A stretch of DNA of 64,000 bases. It comes from Pseudomonas sp. S35. GTDB taxonomy: Bacteria; Pseudomonadota; Gammaproteobacteria; Pseudomonadales; Pseudomonadaceae. Under the pieces are notes generated by a model. The model was not told the origin of the DNA and searched no databases. It saw only the letters and a list, made by a program, of their open reading frames with translations. This document shows, piece by piece, positions 44,326 through 52,881 of the stretch. Location: positions 2,046,001 to 2,110,000 of the forward strand of contig NZ_CP019431.1 of NCBI RefSeq assembly GCF_009866765.1, read 5' to 3'. The position numbers and the translations under genes are program-made. The first letter of the stretch is position 1. Every line of letters begins with the position of its first letter.

Positions 44326-44676
44326 ATGAACACGACAACTCGCATCAGCACCGCAGAACGCCTCGGCCGTGGATGGCGCGCCTATGCGCGCGGCGAGCGA
44401 AGGTTGTCGAGTTGGCTCGCCTCCAAGGGGGTGCCGGTGGTTGGAGCTGCCTTGGCGGTGTGGGTGGTCAAGCTGGCCGTTCTCGGTGTGCTGCTGTACA
44501 CCATGTCTTGGCTAGTGTTGCTGCTGGTGTTTGCGGTAGTGGCCGCATGGGTCGCGCGCAACGCCGGACTGGCCGACGACCCGCCCGAGCCGGAGTGGCG
44601 AAACGGCTCTGCTGGATTCGGCCTGTACACCTACGACGGATTTCGCATCGATCCGCACGTCGAAGACGACGAATAA
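44326..44676 (+). CDS. DUF3742 family ICE membrane protein
   Basis: 116 residues. A basic N-terminus (STAERLGRGWRAYARGERRL) precedes two adjoining membrane helices (about 36-76) and an acidic C-terminal tail ending in EDDE. This matches DUF3742, found on PAGI-2/ICEclc-type elements at this position, convergent with the TraG-N gene. Function unknown. A GGAG precedes the ATG. Confidence 0.85.
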   Translation: MNTTTRISTAERLGRGWRAYARGERRLSSWLASKGVPVVGAALAVWVVKLAVLGVLLYTMSWLVLLLVFAVVAAWVARNAGLADDPPEPEWRNGSAGFGLYTYDGFRIDPHVEDDE

Positions 44677-44682
44677 CAGTCC

Positions 44683-46206
44683 TTATTTCTTTGACAGAGC
44701 ATTGATCGCAATGCCACCGCCCTTAGCCCCGGCAGCCTTGGCGTCCCCCGTTGCATTGGCGAGTCCTTGCAGGACGTTGCCAGCGCGGATGCCTGCCCAT
44801 GACAAGGCCATGATCCAGAATGTTGGCAACACGATGAACATCGCCCCCATGACGAAGTTCAGCAGCATGTCGCCGAACGCATTGTTCAAGCCGACCAGCG
44901 GATCGAAGTTGTTGTGCGGCCGGTTCCAGCCCCAGCCCCAGCCATAGAGCGCATCGAGGATGGTGCTGTCGATCCAGCGGGCCAACTGGAGCCAAAAATC
45001 GACGAAGAACAGCGCGAACTGCACGACGCTAACCGTGACGACCGTCTTGAGGTCGTAGGTGCCCACGACCAATACCAGCGGAATGCAGATCACCAACGCC
45101 ATCTTGAGCAGTGCGAGCACCATGGGCAGTGCTTGGCGCACCACGTCCATTGCCGGGAAGGCGGCGAGGGCACCAACCGCCAAGCCAACATCGCTGGTGG
45201 CACGGTTGACGACGTTGGGTAATGTCTTGTCAATCTGACCGCCGTAGTCCGTATAGACCGAGCCCTGATTGAGCTTCTGTTGCCGCGGCGAAGCGATTGC
45301 GCGGATCACCGAATCGTCCACTTGGTTGCGGCTCAGGAATCCAGCCCAGCCTGCCAGCCGGGTAAGCAGGTTGGGGTCCACTTGGCCCAGCAGCCGTGCC
45401 CGTAGGCCGTTGCTGCCATCGGCCCACCATTGGCGGCAGTTCGGGTAGCCGCCGCCGCTGGACACCTGCGCAAGCCCTGCATCGCGGTTGCTGTCGTAGG
45501 GCCAGTCCTCGCGCGGGGTGCTGGAGCGATAGCTGTCGTAGTAGCCGGCCGTGTCCGTGAAGAAGCGCGAGCCGATCCAGGTGACATCGTGCATCTGCTC
45601 TTCGTCGAGCTGCGGGCGCTGCATGAACAACTTGGCACGGGCCGGCCCGTAGCAGTCGTGGGTGAAATCTGCCACTTCCTGGGCCAGCACTGGATCGTCG
45701 ATGCGCGTGGCGTCGATCTCCATCCGCATCTGCCGCAGATCGGTGCCGCAGGGGATTGCCGCAACAGACGCGCCCGTGACAGCGCGCGAGAGCGCGTGCA
45801 TGAAGGCCCACCACACCGGCAACTTGGCGCTTTGGTTGTTGAGGGTCGAGAAGGACTGCGACCAGCCTGTATCGGCAGGCTGCGGCACGCTGACCTGGCA
45901 CTGCGCGGAGCGTGAGCTGTCGTACTGGATGGTGTTGAGGTCGACGTCGATGAAAGGGATGCCGGCAAACATCACCACCACGATGGCGACGAACACCCGG
46001 TTCTCGATGCGCGCAGCCGAGAGCACACCCTTGTTGCCTTCGTCGGCACCTTCCGTGCGCGCCTTGAGCCATTCCTGCAGGATGATCGCCACGAAGGGGA
46101 GGGCGAACACCCCGCTGGATACCAACACGGCCCAGATGCCGTTATTGACGATCCAGGAGACAAGGGTGAGGTAGTACTCCAGGTAGTCGGTCGTGAAAAG
46201 CGTCAT
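44683..46206 (-). CDS. traG: Conjugal transfer protein with TraG N-terminal domain
   Basis: 507 residues with membrane helices near the N-terminus (about 17-35 and 72-90) and a cluster of four to five in the C-terminal third (LPMVLALLKMALVICIPLVLVVG; FVMGAMFIVLPTFWIMALSWAG). A long periplasmic middle carries paired cysteines (CQVSVPQPADTG, GTDLRQM). The TraG-N fold is involved in mating-pair assembly/stabilisation. It is the distal gene of the minus-strand transfer operon seen here, 16 bp after its neighbour. It is not the VirD4-type coupling protein, despite the gene name. Confidence 0.88.
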   Translation of the reverse strand: MTLFTTDYLEYYLTLVSWIVNNGIWAVLVSSGVFALPFVAIILQEWLKARTEGADEGNKGVLSAARIENRVFVAIVVVMFAGIPFIDVDLNTIQYDSSRSAQCQVSVPQPADTGWSQSFSTLNNQSAKLPVWWAFMHALSRAVTGASVAAIPCGTDLRQMRMEIDATRIDDPVLAQEVADFTHDCYGPARAKLFMQRPQLDEEQMHDVTWIGSRFFTDTAGYYDSYRSSTPREDWPYDSNRDAGLAQVSSGGGYPNCRQWWADGSNGLRARLLGQVDPNLLTRLAGWAGFLSRNQVDDSVIRAIASPRQQKLNQGSVYTDYGGQIDKTLPNVVNRATSDVGLAVGALAAFPAMDVVRQALPMVLALLKMALVICIPLVLVVGTYDLKTVVTVSVVQFALFFVDFWLQLARWIDSTILDALYGWGWGWNRPHNNFDPLVGLNNAFGDMLLNFVMGAMFIVLPTFWIMALSWAGIRAGNVLQGLANATGDAKAAGAKGGGIAINALSKK

Positions 46207-46221
46207 TGCCTGACTCTCCCC

Positions 46222-46569
46222 TCAGCCCTGCATCAGCAGGCTGGTTTCCAGCGCCACGATGGCGAGCACGCCGGCGATCTCGCTGCGCACCAGACGGCGC
46301 CGCGCCTGCGCGTCTTCGTCGCGTGCCAATAGCCGGCGCCGCATCCAGACCCATCCGTAGGCTGTCGCCCCGTACAGGCACAGTCGCCACACCAGGAAAT
46401 AGCCTGCCCCGGCCGCCAGCCACTGCTCCCAACCGGCAACGCTGCCGACCAGGTAGATGCCGGCAATGTTGGTCCCCACGGCAACGACAATGATCACCAC
46501 CGTCCACAGCAGCGCCTTCGCCGCGCGCCGGCTGAACAGCCAGTGCGGCCGCAGCCAAGTCATGCTCAT
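46222..46569 (-). CDS. Small ICE membrane protein
   Basis: 115 residues with three hydrophobic helices (ALLWTVVIIVVAVGTNIAGIYLVG; WLAAGAGYFLVWRLCLYGATAYG; IAGVLAIVALETSLLMQ) and a basic cytoplasmic loop. It overlaps the stop of the TIGR03755 gene (ATGA) and lies before traG. Conserved in this position on related ICEs as far as I recall; precise role in conjugation unknown. Confidence 0.75.
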   Translation of the reverse strand: MSMTWLRPHWLFSRRAAKALLWTVVIIVVAVGTNIAGIYLVGSVAGWEQWLAAGAGYFLVWRLCLYGATAYGWVWMRRRLLARDEDAQARRRLVRSEIAGVLAIVALETSLLMQG

Positions 46570-47960
46570 GGCCGGCCTCCCGGATTACCCTTCTGCAATT
46601 GATCGAGGCGGTCTGGCACTGGGTCGCCTTCGTAGATGCCGCGCGAACCCGCCGCGCGCGTGCCGTGGCGCTGGATGATGGCCATCGGCGAGTTGTTGGC
46701 CAACTCGCGGCGCAGTTCCAGCTCGGTCTTGAGGTTCTGGATCTCCCCATTGAGCGCGTCGCTCTCGTGGTTCACGGTCTCGACCGCCAACTCGTTGGCC
46801 GCCACGTTGGGCTCCTTCTTGCCCGTCAGCAGGGTCCGCTGGAGCAGCAATGCCTTCTCCAGAACCGACGACAGCGCCACCTCGGACGCCAGGCGCCGCG
46901 CCAGCAGGTCTTGATCCGGCTCGTCGCGTAGCGCCTCGATGACGCCGCGGGTGATAGGCAGCGAGGTGCTGCCAGCTACGCGCAGGTTCTCGAACGTCGT
47001 GTTGCGCGTTCCCGAAATCAGTTCCTGCAAGGCTTCCAGCTTCGCCTCGTACTCCTCCTGAATCAGCGGCGTTAGCCCTACGCCGGGCACTGTCTCGGTC
47101 TTGATGCAAGCATCGCAAGTGCGCTGCTCCTTCTCGCCCAGGACCCGCGTAGCCCATTCGATCGCCTGTTGTGGTGAGTTCCAGGTCTGGCAGGACAGCG
47201 TGGAGCAACTCGTCTGATCTATGGATGACGTGTCGGTCACGCCGCGGCCATTGACCAGGTTGTAGCCAGCCCGAGTGACATCGCCGATCACTCGGATGGC
47301 CGGCTGGCCCGCGCCGCCGGCGTTGCTGCCACCCACCCAGGGCACGCCATCGTTGCCGCGCTTGGTTTCTGCCCGCTCGATCGCCGACACGGCGTCTGTG
47401 CTCGATACCGCATCGCGCAGCGCCATGCTTTCCGCCATCTGGCTCCATCCAAGCTGTCCTCCCGCCTTGTCGGCCATCTTTTCGGCCATGGCGCGGCACG
47501 TCAGCTTCGAGCGATCGTAGTCCAGCCGCGCCTGCAGCACGCCATTTGTGAGCAGGTTGTACAAGCCTGGATCGGCGCGCTGGATGATCAGCGCAGGCAG
47601 AGACGCCACGGCACTCGTAGCGCTCTGGATCACGTTGCTCATGATCTGTTGGAAACCGTTCGTGACACCGTTGAGCTGGTTTTTCAGCGTGGTCTGGATG
47701 CTCATGTCGCCGCAGATCAGGTTGCTGTTCCAGCCCGCACCGACGCCGATCGAACGCATGCCTGCCGCGCGGCCCATGGACACCGCGCTGCCACCGCCGA
47801 TCGAGTACATCACCTCATCGCCGATGACGGGCCCGCCGGTCTGGAAGCCAGTCTGCGCCCATGCCAGGCCGGATCCCAGGGCGAGCGCGCCGACCAGCGC
47901 CGTAGGGCGCAGCAGGCGGCGTGCCTTGGTGGAGAGGTTCATCAGTTCAGGACGCTTCAT
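46566..47960 (-). CDS. Conjugation protein, TIGR03755/PFL_4711 family
   Basis: 464 residues from the ATG at 47960 (MKRPELMNLSTKARR). Signal peptide ends GSGLAWAQ; the mature periplasmic protein has multiple cysteine pairs (SSIDQTSCSTLSCQTW; KEQRTCDACIKTE), consistent with its dependence on the Dsb-like proteins in the same cluster. The C-terminal 120 residues are helical. It is the TraH-like partner of the mating-pair complex in G-type systems; the TraH relation is inference from position beside TraG-N. Confidence 0.87.
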   Translation of the reverse strand: MKRPELMNLSTKARRLLRPTALVGALALGSGLAWAQTGFQTGGPVIGDEVMYSIGGGSAVSMGRAAGMRSIGVGAGWNSNLICGDMSIQTTLKNQLNGVTNGFQQIMSNVIQSATSAVASLPALIIQRADPGLYNLLTNGVLQARLDYDRSKLTCRAMAEKMADKAGGQLGWSQMAESMALRDAVSSTDAVSAIERAETKRGNDGVPWVGGSNAGGAGQPAIRVIGDVTRAGYNLVNGRGVTDTSSIDQTSCSTLSCQTWNSPQQAIEWATRVLGEKEQRTCDACIKTETVPGVGLTPLIQEEYEAKLEALQELISGTRNTTFENLRVAGSTSLPITRGVIEALRDEPDQDLLARRLASEVALSSVLEKALLLQRTLLTGKKEPNVAANELAVETVNHESDALNGEIQNLKTELELRRELANNSPMAIIQRHGTRAAGSRGIYEGDPVPDRLDQLQKGNPGGRP

Positions 47961-47970
47961 CGCCGTCTCC

Positions 47971-48918
47971 TCAATAGAAATCGACGCTGCCGAGGAACAC
48001 CTGGCCCCGGCGTTCGCAGCACGCATAGGGCCGCCACAGCGCCCAGGCGTAGTCGCCTTGCTGGGCTTGTGTCAGGGAACCGCCGCGCGGGAAGACCGCG
48101 CAGGACGAGGACAGGACGGGCGTGAGTTCCTGCCACTTGCCGGTCGAGGCATCACCCTCCATCAGCGCGCCGGCAGGCCAGTAGCCGGGCCACGAGTTCG
48201 CCAGCAGCGGCTGGTAGACGTGGATCTGCCCGCGACGCGTGATCACATCGCCCGCACGCTGGGCCACCACGGCACCAGTCTTGTGGTCGTCCGTCTGGTG
48301 CAGGAAGCCGCCGCGCGGATAGACATTGCCCCAGAGGTTCAACGTCGAGCGTGCGCCGACCTCACGCATCCCAGGGATCAGTGCCTCCGGGTAGGCCATC
48401 TCGGGCACGTTGTAGCGCCAGGCCAGCGTGTCCAAGGTGCTGAGCAGATACGGCATGAACGCCGTGCCCGCGCCTTCGCAGAAGTAGCCCGATGACGATA
48501 CGAACCGGTTGAACACCTCAACGCCGGGATGACCGATGACATCGGCGTTCTTGAACTTAGCGAGGTTGTTTTCGTGGTCGTCGCTGGCGGTGCCGTCGCC
48601 ACCTGCCTGGGCCGAGGGGTTGGGCATGCTCATCGCCCGTACTTCGACCCAAGGGTTTTCGCCAGTGTTGTTGTAGCTGGAGACGACCGCATCGGGGATG
48701 TAATGCCGCACTTTGACGGACGTGCGCACCGTGCAGCCGGTCACGGTGCAGTAGAGCCAGTAGCAAATGCCCACCACCCGGTACTCCAGGCAATCTGGCG
48801 ATGCCACTGAACCGACGATGGTCGCGGTATTCAGGGCATAGCTGGCGGTGGCGCTGACTAACAGCAGCGAGGCCACCGCGACACGCAGGCGGCGCAACAG
48901 GTCGAATGGGCGGATCAC
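47971..48918 (-). CDS. Conjugation protein, TIGR03756/PFL_4710 family (TraU-like)
   Basis: 315 residues from a GTG at 48918 that overlaps the upstream stop (GTGA). Signal peptide VASLLLVSATASYA; cysteine-rich mature domain (SPDCLEYRVVGICYWLYCTVTGC) resembling F-plasmid TraU, a periplasmic mating-pair protein. Ends in CCERRGQVFLGSVDFY. 10 bp before the TIGR03755 gene. Confidence 0.88.
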   Translation of the reverse strand: MIRPFDLLRRLRVAVASLLLVSATASYALNTATIVGSVASPDCLEYRVVGICYWLYCTVTGCTVRTSVKVRHYIPDAVVSSYNNTGENPWVEVRAMSMPNPSAQAGGDGTASDDHENNLAKFKNADVIGHPGVEVFNRFVSSSGYFCEGAGTAFMPYLLSTLDTLAWRYNVPEMAYPEALIPGMREVGARSTLNLWGNVYPRGGFLHQTDDHKTGAVVAQRAGDVITRRGQIHVYQPLLANSWPGYWPAGALMEGDASTGKWQELTPVLSSSCAVFPRGGSLTQAQQGDYAWALWRPYACCERRGQVFLGSVDFY

Positions 48919-49361
48919 GGCTGTGGCCTCCGATGCTGTTCGATGCGCGCGACGGCACGCGCGACGTCCGGCTCGCCATAGACCACATAGCGCCGGTCCA
49001 CCACGACGGCAGGGATGGTGGTGATGCCAAGGCTCCATGCGTCGGTGACGCCCTGGTATGCGAGGGCGATGCGGCGCTGAAGGTCGACACCGCCTTGATC
49101 CATCCGACGTTTAGCGATGGCTGTCGCCTGTTCGGGATCGGCGGGCAGTGCCGCAGAAAGCTCCGCTTCGATCCGGGGCGCTTCGTCCAGCTCAATCAGC
49201 TGCTCGCCGCCCATGGCCCTGACCGGATGACGGCTGTCGGTGATGACCAGCACATCGGCAGCAAGTGTGGCCGGGCTGAATACAGCCAGGGATACTGGTA
49301 GGACAACGCCCAGGCCAAGGGCTCGCCAGCCTGGTGCAAACCTGGGAAAAGTTGCTGGCAT
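48915..49361 (-). CDS. Conjugation protein, TIGR03757/PFL_4709 family
   Basis: 148 residues from the ATG at 49361 (MPATFPRFAPGWRAL), with a signal peptide ending FSPATLAA. The mature part is a small thioredoxin-like/TrbC-type fold (VLVITDSRHPVRAMGG; TTIPAVVVDRRYVVYGEPDVARAV) without the catalytic CxxC. Comparable to TraW/TrbC-type accessory proteins. It is the first gene of the downstream half of the transfer cluster: a 6.6-kb cargo island separates it from the DsbA-like gene that normally neighbours it. Confidence 0.85.
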   Translation of the reverse strand: MPATFPRFAPGWRALGLGVVLPVSLAVFSPATLAADVLVITDSRHPVRAMGGEQLIELDEAPRIEAELSAALPADPEQATAIAKRRMDQGGVDLQRRIALAYQGVTDAWSLGITTIPAVVVDRRYVVYGEPDVARAVARIEQHRRPQP

Positions 49362-49828
49362 GTTGCATGTCCCTGAAGTTTGATCAGGACCATAGTCAAA
49401 CGTCGAACCCGATGCGGCACCCACAAACAATGCGCATTGCGGGCACCCCGCATACCTGCCTATCTCGCCGCAAAGAAAAGCGGGAGCCGAAGCCCCGCAG
49501 TGATCAATGAAGCGCTGCGCTATAGCAGGTTGCGCTTCGCAGTTGTCAACGAACTATTCGAAGCGCGCCTTGCCTTACCCAACGGAAGCTTCCTGACGGG
49601 CCTCTGCATCGGCGTGCTAATCCGCAGGAAGCGCTATGTACTTGGGCTCGACAAAAATTGACGCTAATGCTGACGCTCGGCACATCCATTCATCGACGAC
49701 CGAGTGTGATCCACAGAGTCCGTCCCCTTAGAGCCTAACAGCCCTTTTTTGGGCCGTTAAATAAAATGCTGCGAAAGCCAAGATCCAAGGCGCAATTTGC
49801 GAGCCCTAACTCTATAAATAACATGCGT
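49362..49828. other. Spacer at the left edge of the second cargo island
   Basis: 467 bp. The promoter of the TIGR03757-traG half must lie in its left part. GCCCTTTTTTGGGC (49741-49754) is a small palindrome near the 3' end of the exporter gene and may terminate it. Composition shifts from GC-rich to AT-rich at about 49780. No gene recognised; the short plus-strand frame at 49380-49661 lacks a start context and similarity. Confidence 0.4.
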
Positions 49829-51178
49829 TCATTTTAAAAAGTTTTTCGCAAGTAAAATAGAAAGGCCAAAAGAGATTAGTACAGAAGAGGCGCTTGCGAT
49901 TAACGACCAGCGCGCACCATTCATAGGATCGAGGCCAAGAAAGACTGCGGTCACTAAGCCGCCTATCATTTGTCCTAGCAGCCTAAGAGTGGCTAGCACT
50001 CCATTGGCTCTTCCGCTTTCTTCTCTTGCGCTAAAGCTCAAAAGAAGCCTCAAGTTGGGAGTTTGGAACATGCCAAATCCGGCCCCAGCCAATGCTGAAA
50101 ATAGTGGCGCAAACCACGGCGTTGATTTAATGTTCAGAATGCTCAAAAGAGTCACACCTATGAGCATAAAAAACAAGCCCGTTACCAGCAAGTACGTGGG
50201 CTCTATTTTATCCGACCATAGTCCTGCTAAGTAGGCGAAAAATCCGGAAAGCAAAGACCAGAAGAACATCACTTTAACGGAGGCGCCCAACCCCGCAGCG
50301 TGCTCGACAAAGAAAAAGAAGGGCAGCGAGATGAGGGCGGCGCCTTGTGAAATATAGCCAAAGAAAGTTATCAAAGTTGCCGTGATAAATCCTCCTCTAT
50401 TAGAGGTTGCAGGTAGAAATTTCAGCACAGAGTGTGGACTATAGGCCAGAAGAAAAAAACCAATTACCAAAGTCAATCCACCCAGCTTTAGACGAGCCTG
50501 ATCATTTCCACCCCCTCCCACCATTGCAAGAGATGAAGACAGCAGAAGAAAGGTAGCAAAGACTACTGAAAAATCCCACCATGGAATCTTAACCCGTAGC
50601 TTCTTTGAGTCATTAGGGATAAACGATATTGAGAATAAAAAAACTGCAAGCCCGATTACAGAATTCAGAACAAAAATGACCTTCCATGAGGCAAATGTCA
50701 AAAGAAGAGAAGCAAACAAAGGCCCCGCGCAGAATGACAAAGCTACTACCAATGCGCTAATCCCAATACCTCTCCCAAAGAGATGGGGCGGGTAAATGTT
50801 TCTTATAATTGCTATGTTAACTCCAGCCAATGCACTTCCTCCTAGACCTTGAGCGCAGCGGAGCAATACTAGTGATTCAAAGGATGGAGAAATTGCGCAA
50901 CCCAATGAGGACAATGAGAATGTAACTACTCCAAATATATATACTGACTTATGACCAATAATATCACCAATGGCAGAAAAGATAAGCAGCGATGCCACCA
51001 TTGCAATCTGATATGCGCTGACTATGAAAATAGAATTAGATGCCGAAATTTCTAATTGATGTGCAATTCTCGGAAGAGCGATGCCTATCATCGAGGTATC
51101 AAGAATGGCCATAGCCACTCCTAATAGAATCGCCATCATGGCCACAGATCTTTTCTTGGCTGAAATGGGCGAATTCAT
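49829..51178 (-). CDS. MFS exporter, DHA2 (EmrB/QacA) type
   Basis: 449 residues, about 14 hydrophobic segments. N-terminal helix 1 carries the DHA2 hallmark VAMAILDTSMIGIALPRIAHQL, and helix 4-5 region has LRCAQGLGGSALAGVNIAIIRN. Proton-driven export of small molecules. AT-rich codon use (many AAA, ATT, TTT) unlike the flanking transfer genes, so it was acquired with the four upstream enzymes. It is the last gene of that operon, and probably exports their product or provides self-resistance. Confidence 0.88.
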   Translation of the reverse strand: MNSPISAKKRSVAMMAILLGVAMAILDTSMIGIALPRIAHQLEISASNSIFIVSAYQIAMVASLLIFSAIGDIIGHKSVYIFGVVTFSLSSLGCAISPSFESLVLLRCAQGLGGSALAGVNIAIIRNIYPPHLFGRGIGISALVVALSFCAGPLFASLLLTFASWKVIFVLNSVIGLAVFLFSISFIPNDSKKLRVKIPWWDFSVVFATFLLLSSSLAMVGGGGNDQARLKLGGLTLVIGFFLLAYSPHSVLKFLPATSNRGGFITATLITFFGYISQGAALISLPFFFFVEHAAGLGASVKVMFFWSLLSGFFAYLAGLWSDKIEPTYLLVTGLFFMLIGVTLLSILNIKSTPWFAPLFSALAGAGFGMFQTPNLRLLLSFSAREESGRANGVLATLRLLGQMIGGLVTAVFLGLDPMNGARWSLIASASSVLISFGLSILLAKNFLK

Positions 51179-51197
51179 GGCGCACTTACCGTGTAGA

Positions 51198-51803
51198 TTA
51201 GTGAATTTTTATTTGATAACTTAATCTTAGAATTTCGGAAATATCGTTGATCGGATTTTCGCCAGTCACCAGGTGTGCGCTCCATCCGCGGCTACTGGCG
51301 ATGAGTACGTTACTTGCCGAATCATCAAAGAAAATAATTTCCTTGCCAGCCCAGCCTGTGACTCTTTCAACCTCTTTGAAGGAGTCGGGATCTGGCTTTT
51401 TCTTTTTCATCATGAATGACAGGAATGCATGGTCGTAGGAAAATGAAAACTTGCGGATGAAATCCCAGTGCGTTTCGTTGGTATTTGAGAACAAAAAAAC
51501 TTCAATGCCGGCCTCAAGCAACTTTGAAAGCATTGCGGATGCCCCCGAGAAAGGACTGATCAATCTTTTCTCCACAAACCATTTTTCAATTGGAATGGCG
51601 TTATCGGGGTGGCCGCTGATCTTTTTTAGTTCCGCAAAAAACAGCTCGGGCGCCAACTCGCCCAAGCTGTAACTATTAAGAAGCTCCTCGAGTCTTGAAT
51701 GATCAAGGGGATCGAGCCACGATGAAATGGGCGGCCCTAATTTGACCAGAACACCACCAACGTCGAAACAAATCGCTTGTTTGTTTTTATTGACTTTCAT
51801 CAT
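51198..51803 (-). CDS. HAD-superfamily hydrolase (subfamily IA)
   Basis: 201 residues from the ATG at 51803, which overlaps the Nudix stop (ATGA). Motif I is AICFDVGGVLVKLG (nucleophile Asp; second position Gly, as in YihX-like phosphatases), motif II FLFSNTNETHW, motif III Lys in MKKKKPDPDSF, motif IV IIFFDDSASNV. It dephosphorylates a small metabolite, cytoplasmic. AT-rich like the rest of the operon. Being next to a Nudix enzyme, it may act on a nucleotide-linked or phosphorylated pathway intermediate. Confidence 0.88.
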   Translation of the reverse strand: MMKVNKNKQAICFDVGGVLVKLGPPISSWLDPLDHSRLEELLNSYSLGELAPELFFAELKKISGHPDNAIPIEKWFVEKRLISPFSGASAMLSKLLEAGIEVFLFSNTNETHWDFIRKFSFSYDHAFLSFMMKKKKPDPDSFKEVERVTGWAGKEIIFFDDSASNVLIASSRGWSAHLVTGENPINDISEILRLSYQIKIH

Positions 51804-52216
51804 GAGTGCTCTTCTTTCGAGAACGTTCTCCACACGCCTGTCTTGCCTGTGCAAGCGTCCTGAATTCTTATTCGCGTATTGTTCTTCATTGGAGAGGGGA
51901 GATTCTGGACTGGAAAGAATTCGGCGGCAGCAATTTCTGAGTCTGGTTGCCAAGCCTCTCTAGTTAATATTCTGCATGCGAAGTAAATTACTAGGTCTGA
52001 CTTAAATGGCGCAGAATAAATGCCAACGAGATTCTCAACAATAACGCGATATCCCGTTTCCTCAAGAACCTCCCGAATTACGCCCTCCTCGGGTGATTCT
52101 CCATCCTCAAGCCGCCCGCCAGGAACCGTCCACCCATAAGGTGCGTAGTTTCTCTGGACGCAAAGGATCTGTCCGTCTTCGTTGAGGATATTAGCAAATA
52201 CACCAATGGTGGTCAT
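51800..52216 (-). CDS. Nudix hydrolase
   Basis: 138 residues with a perfect Nudix box, GGRLEDGESPEEGVIREVLEETGYRV in outline: Gly34, Glu40, then REVLEETG at about 48-55. It hydrolyses nucleoside diphosphate-X compounds. N-terminal strand TTIGVFANILNEDGQILCVQR is family-typical. Two bases after the acyltransferase stop and overlapping the HAD gene, so the three are coupled. Confidence 0.92.
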   Translation of the reverse strand: MTTIGVFANILNEDGQILCVQRNYAPYGWTVPGGRLEDGESPEEGVIREVLEETGYRVIVENLVGIYSAPFKSDLVIYFACRILTREAWQPDSEIAAAEFFPVQNLPSPMKNNTRIRIQDACTGKTGVWRTFSKEEHS

Positions 52217-52218
52217 AA

Positions 52219-52881
52219 TCAGATCTCCTCTTTACTTTGGAAAAGCTGTTGACTCGCTCCAGCGAGCCACTCACCCTGGGGGCGATCGCCTTGGACGTAT
52301 GCCGGATTGCCATAGGCCAGCGTCCCTTCCGGAATACTTCGGGTTACGACAGAACCCGCGCCGATAAACGCGTTCTCTCCAATTGTCACGTGACCCAGCA
52401 ACGTAACCCCACTTCCAATTCTCGCTCCCGACAGGACTTTCGGCGCTCTTAATATTTCGCCCGCCCGCCAGCGCATTTCATTGTCATTGATGGTTACCAC
52501 TCTTGCGCCAATCTGCACGTTGTCGCCTATAAAGCAATTTCCTGTGATGTGTGTAAGTGCAGATATTCTGACATTGTTCCCAATGTTTGCGTCTCTCTCC
52601 AAGCATACGAGATGTGAAACTACACTATTGGCCCCGACATTGGCTCTGGCTCGAATTACGGTATTGTGTCCAATTATCGAATCTGCACCAATATGAACCC
52701 CTGAGCACAATAGGGCGCCTGATCTAATTATTGCCCTTTCACCGATCACGATCGGGCCGCTATTAACTCCGTCGTCCTCGCTGGCGACAAACCGGACATC
52801 AGGCGAAACTATGGCGCCTTCGCCCACTTGTAGTAGCCCATGCTGAACGGCCTGTTCGTAATTTAATGTATCCGCTACCAT
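52219..52881 (-). CDS. Hexapeptide-repeat acyltransferase
   Basis: 220 residues. At least nine imperfect hexapeptide turns of a left-handed beta helix: VGEGAIVSPDVRF, IVIGERAIIRSGALLCSGVHIGADSIIG, HVTIGENAFIGAGSVV. A C-terminal PEGTLAYGNPAYV segment is the acyl-CoA-binding end seen in WbpD/NeuD-type O- or N-acetyltransferases. It probably acylates a sugar or amine. The start overlaps the acyl-CoA dehydrogenase stop by 7 bases. Confidence 0.9.
   Translation of the reverse strand: MVADTLNYEQAVQHGLLQVGEGAIVSPDVRFVASEDDGVNSGPIVIGERAIIRSGALLCSGVHIGADSIIGHNTVIRARANVGANSVVSHLVCLERDANIGNNVRISALTHITGNCFIGDNVQIGARVVTINDNEMRWRAGEILRAPKVLSGARIGSGVTLLGHVTIGENAFIGAGSVVTRSIPEGTLAYGNPAYVQGDRPQGEWLAGASQQLFQSKEEI

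Noticed and set aside
44683..46206. TraG-N protein as the coupling protein
   Set aside because: It has no Walker motifs; it is the mating-pair TraG type. The VirD4-like coupling protein must be outside the window.
49380..49661. 93-codon plus-strand frame as a gene
   Set aside because: Lies over the expected promoter of the TIGR03757 gene, with no start context or recognisable domain.
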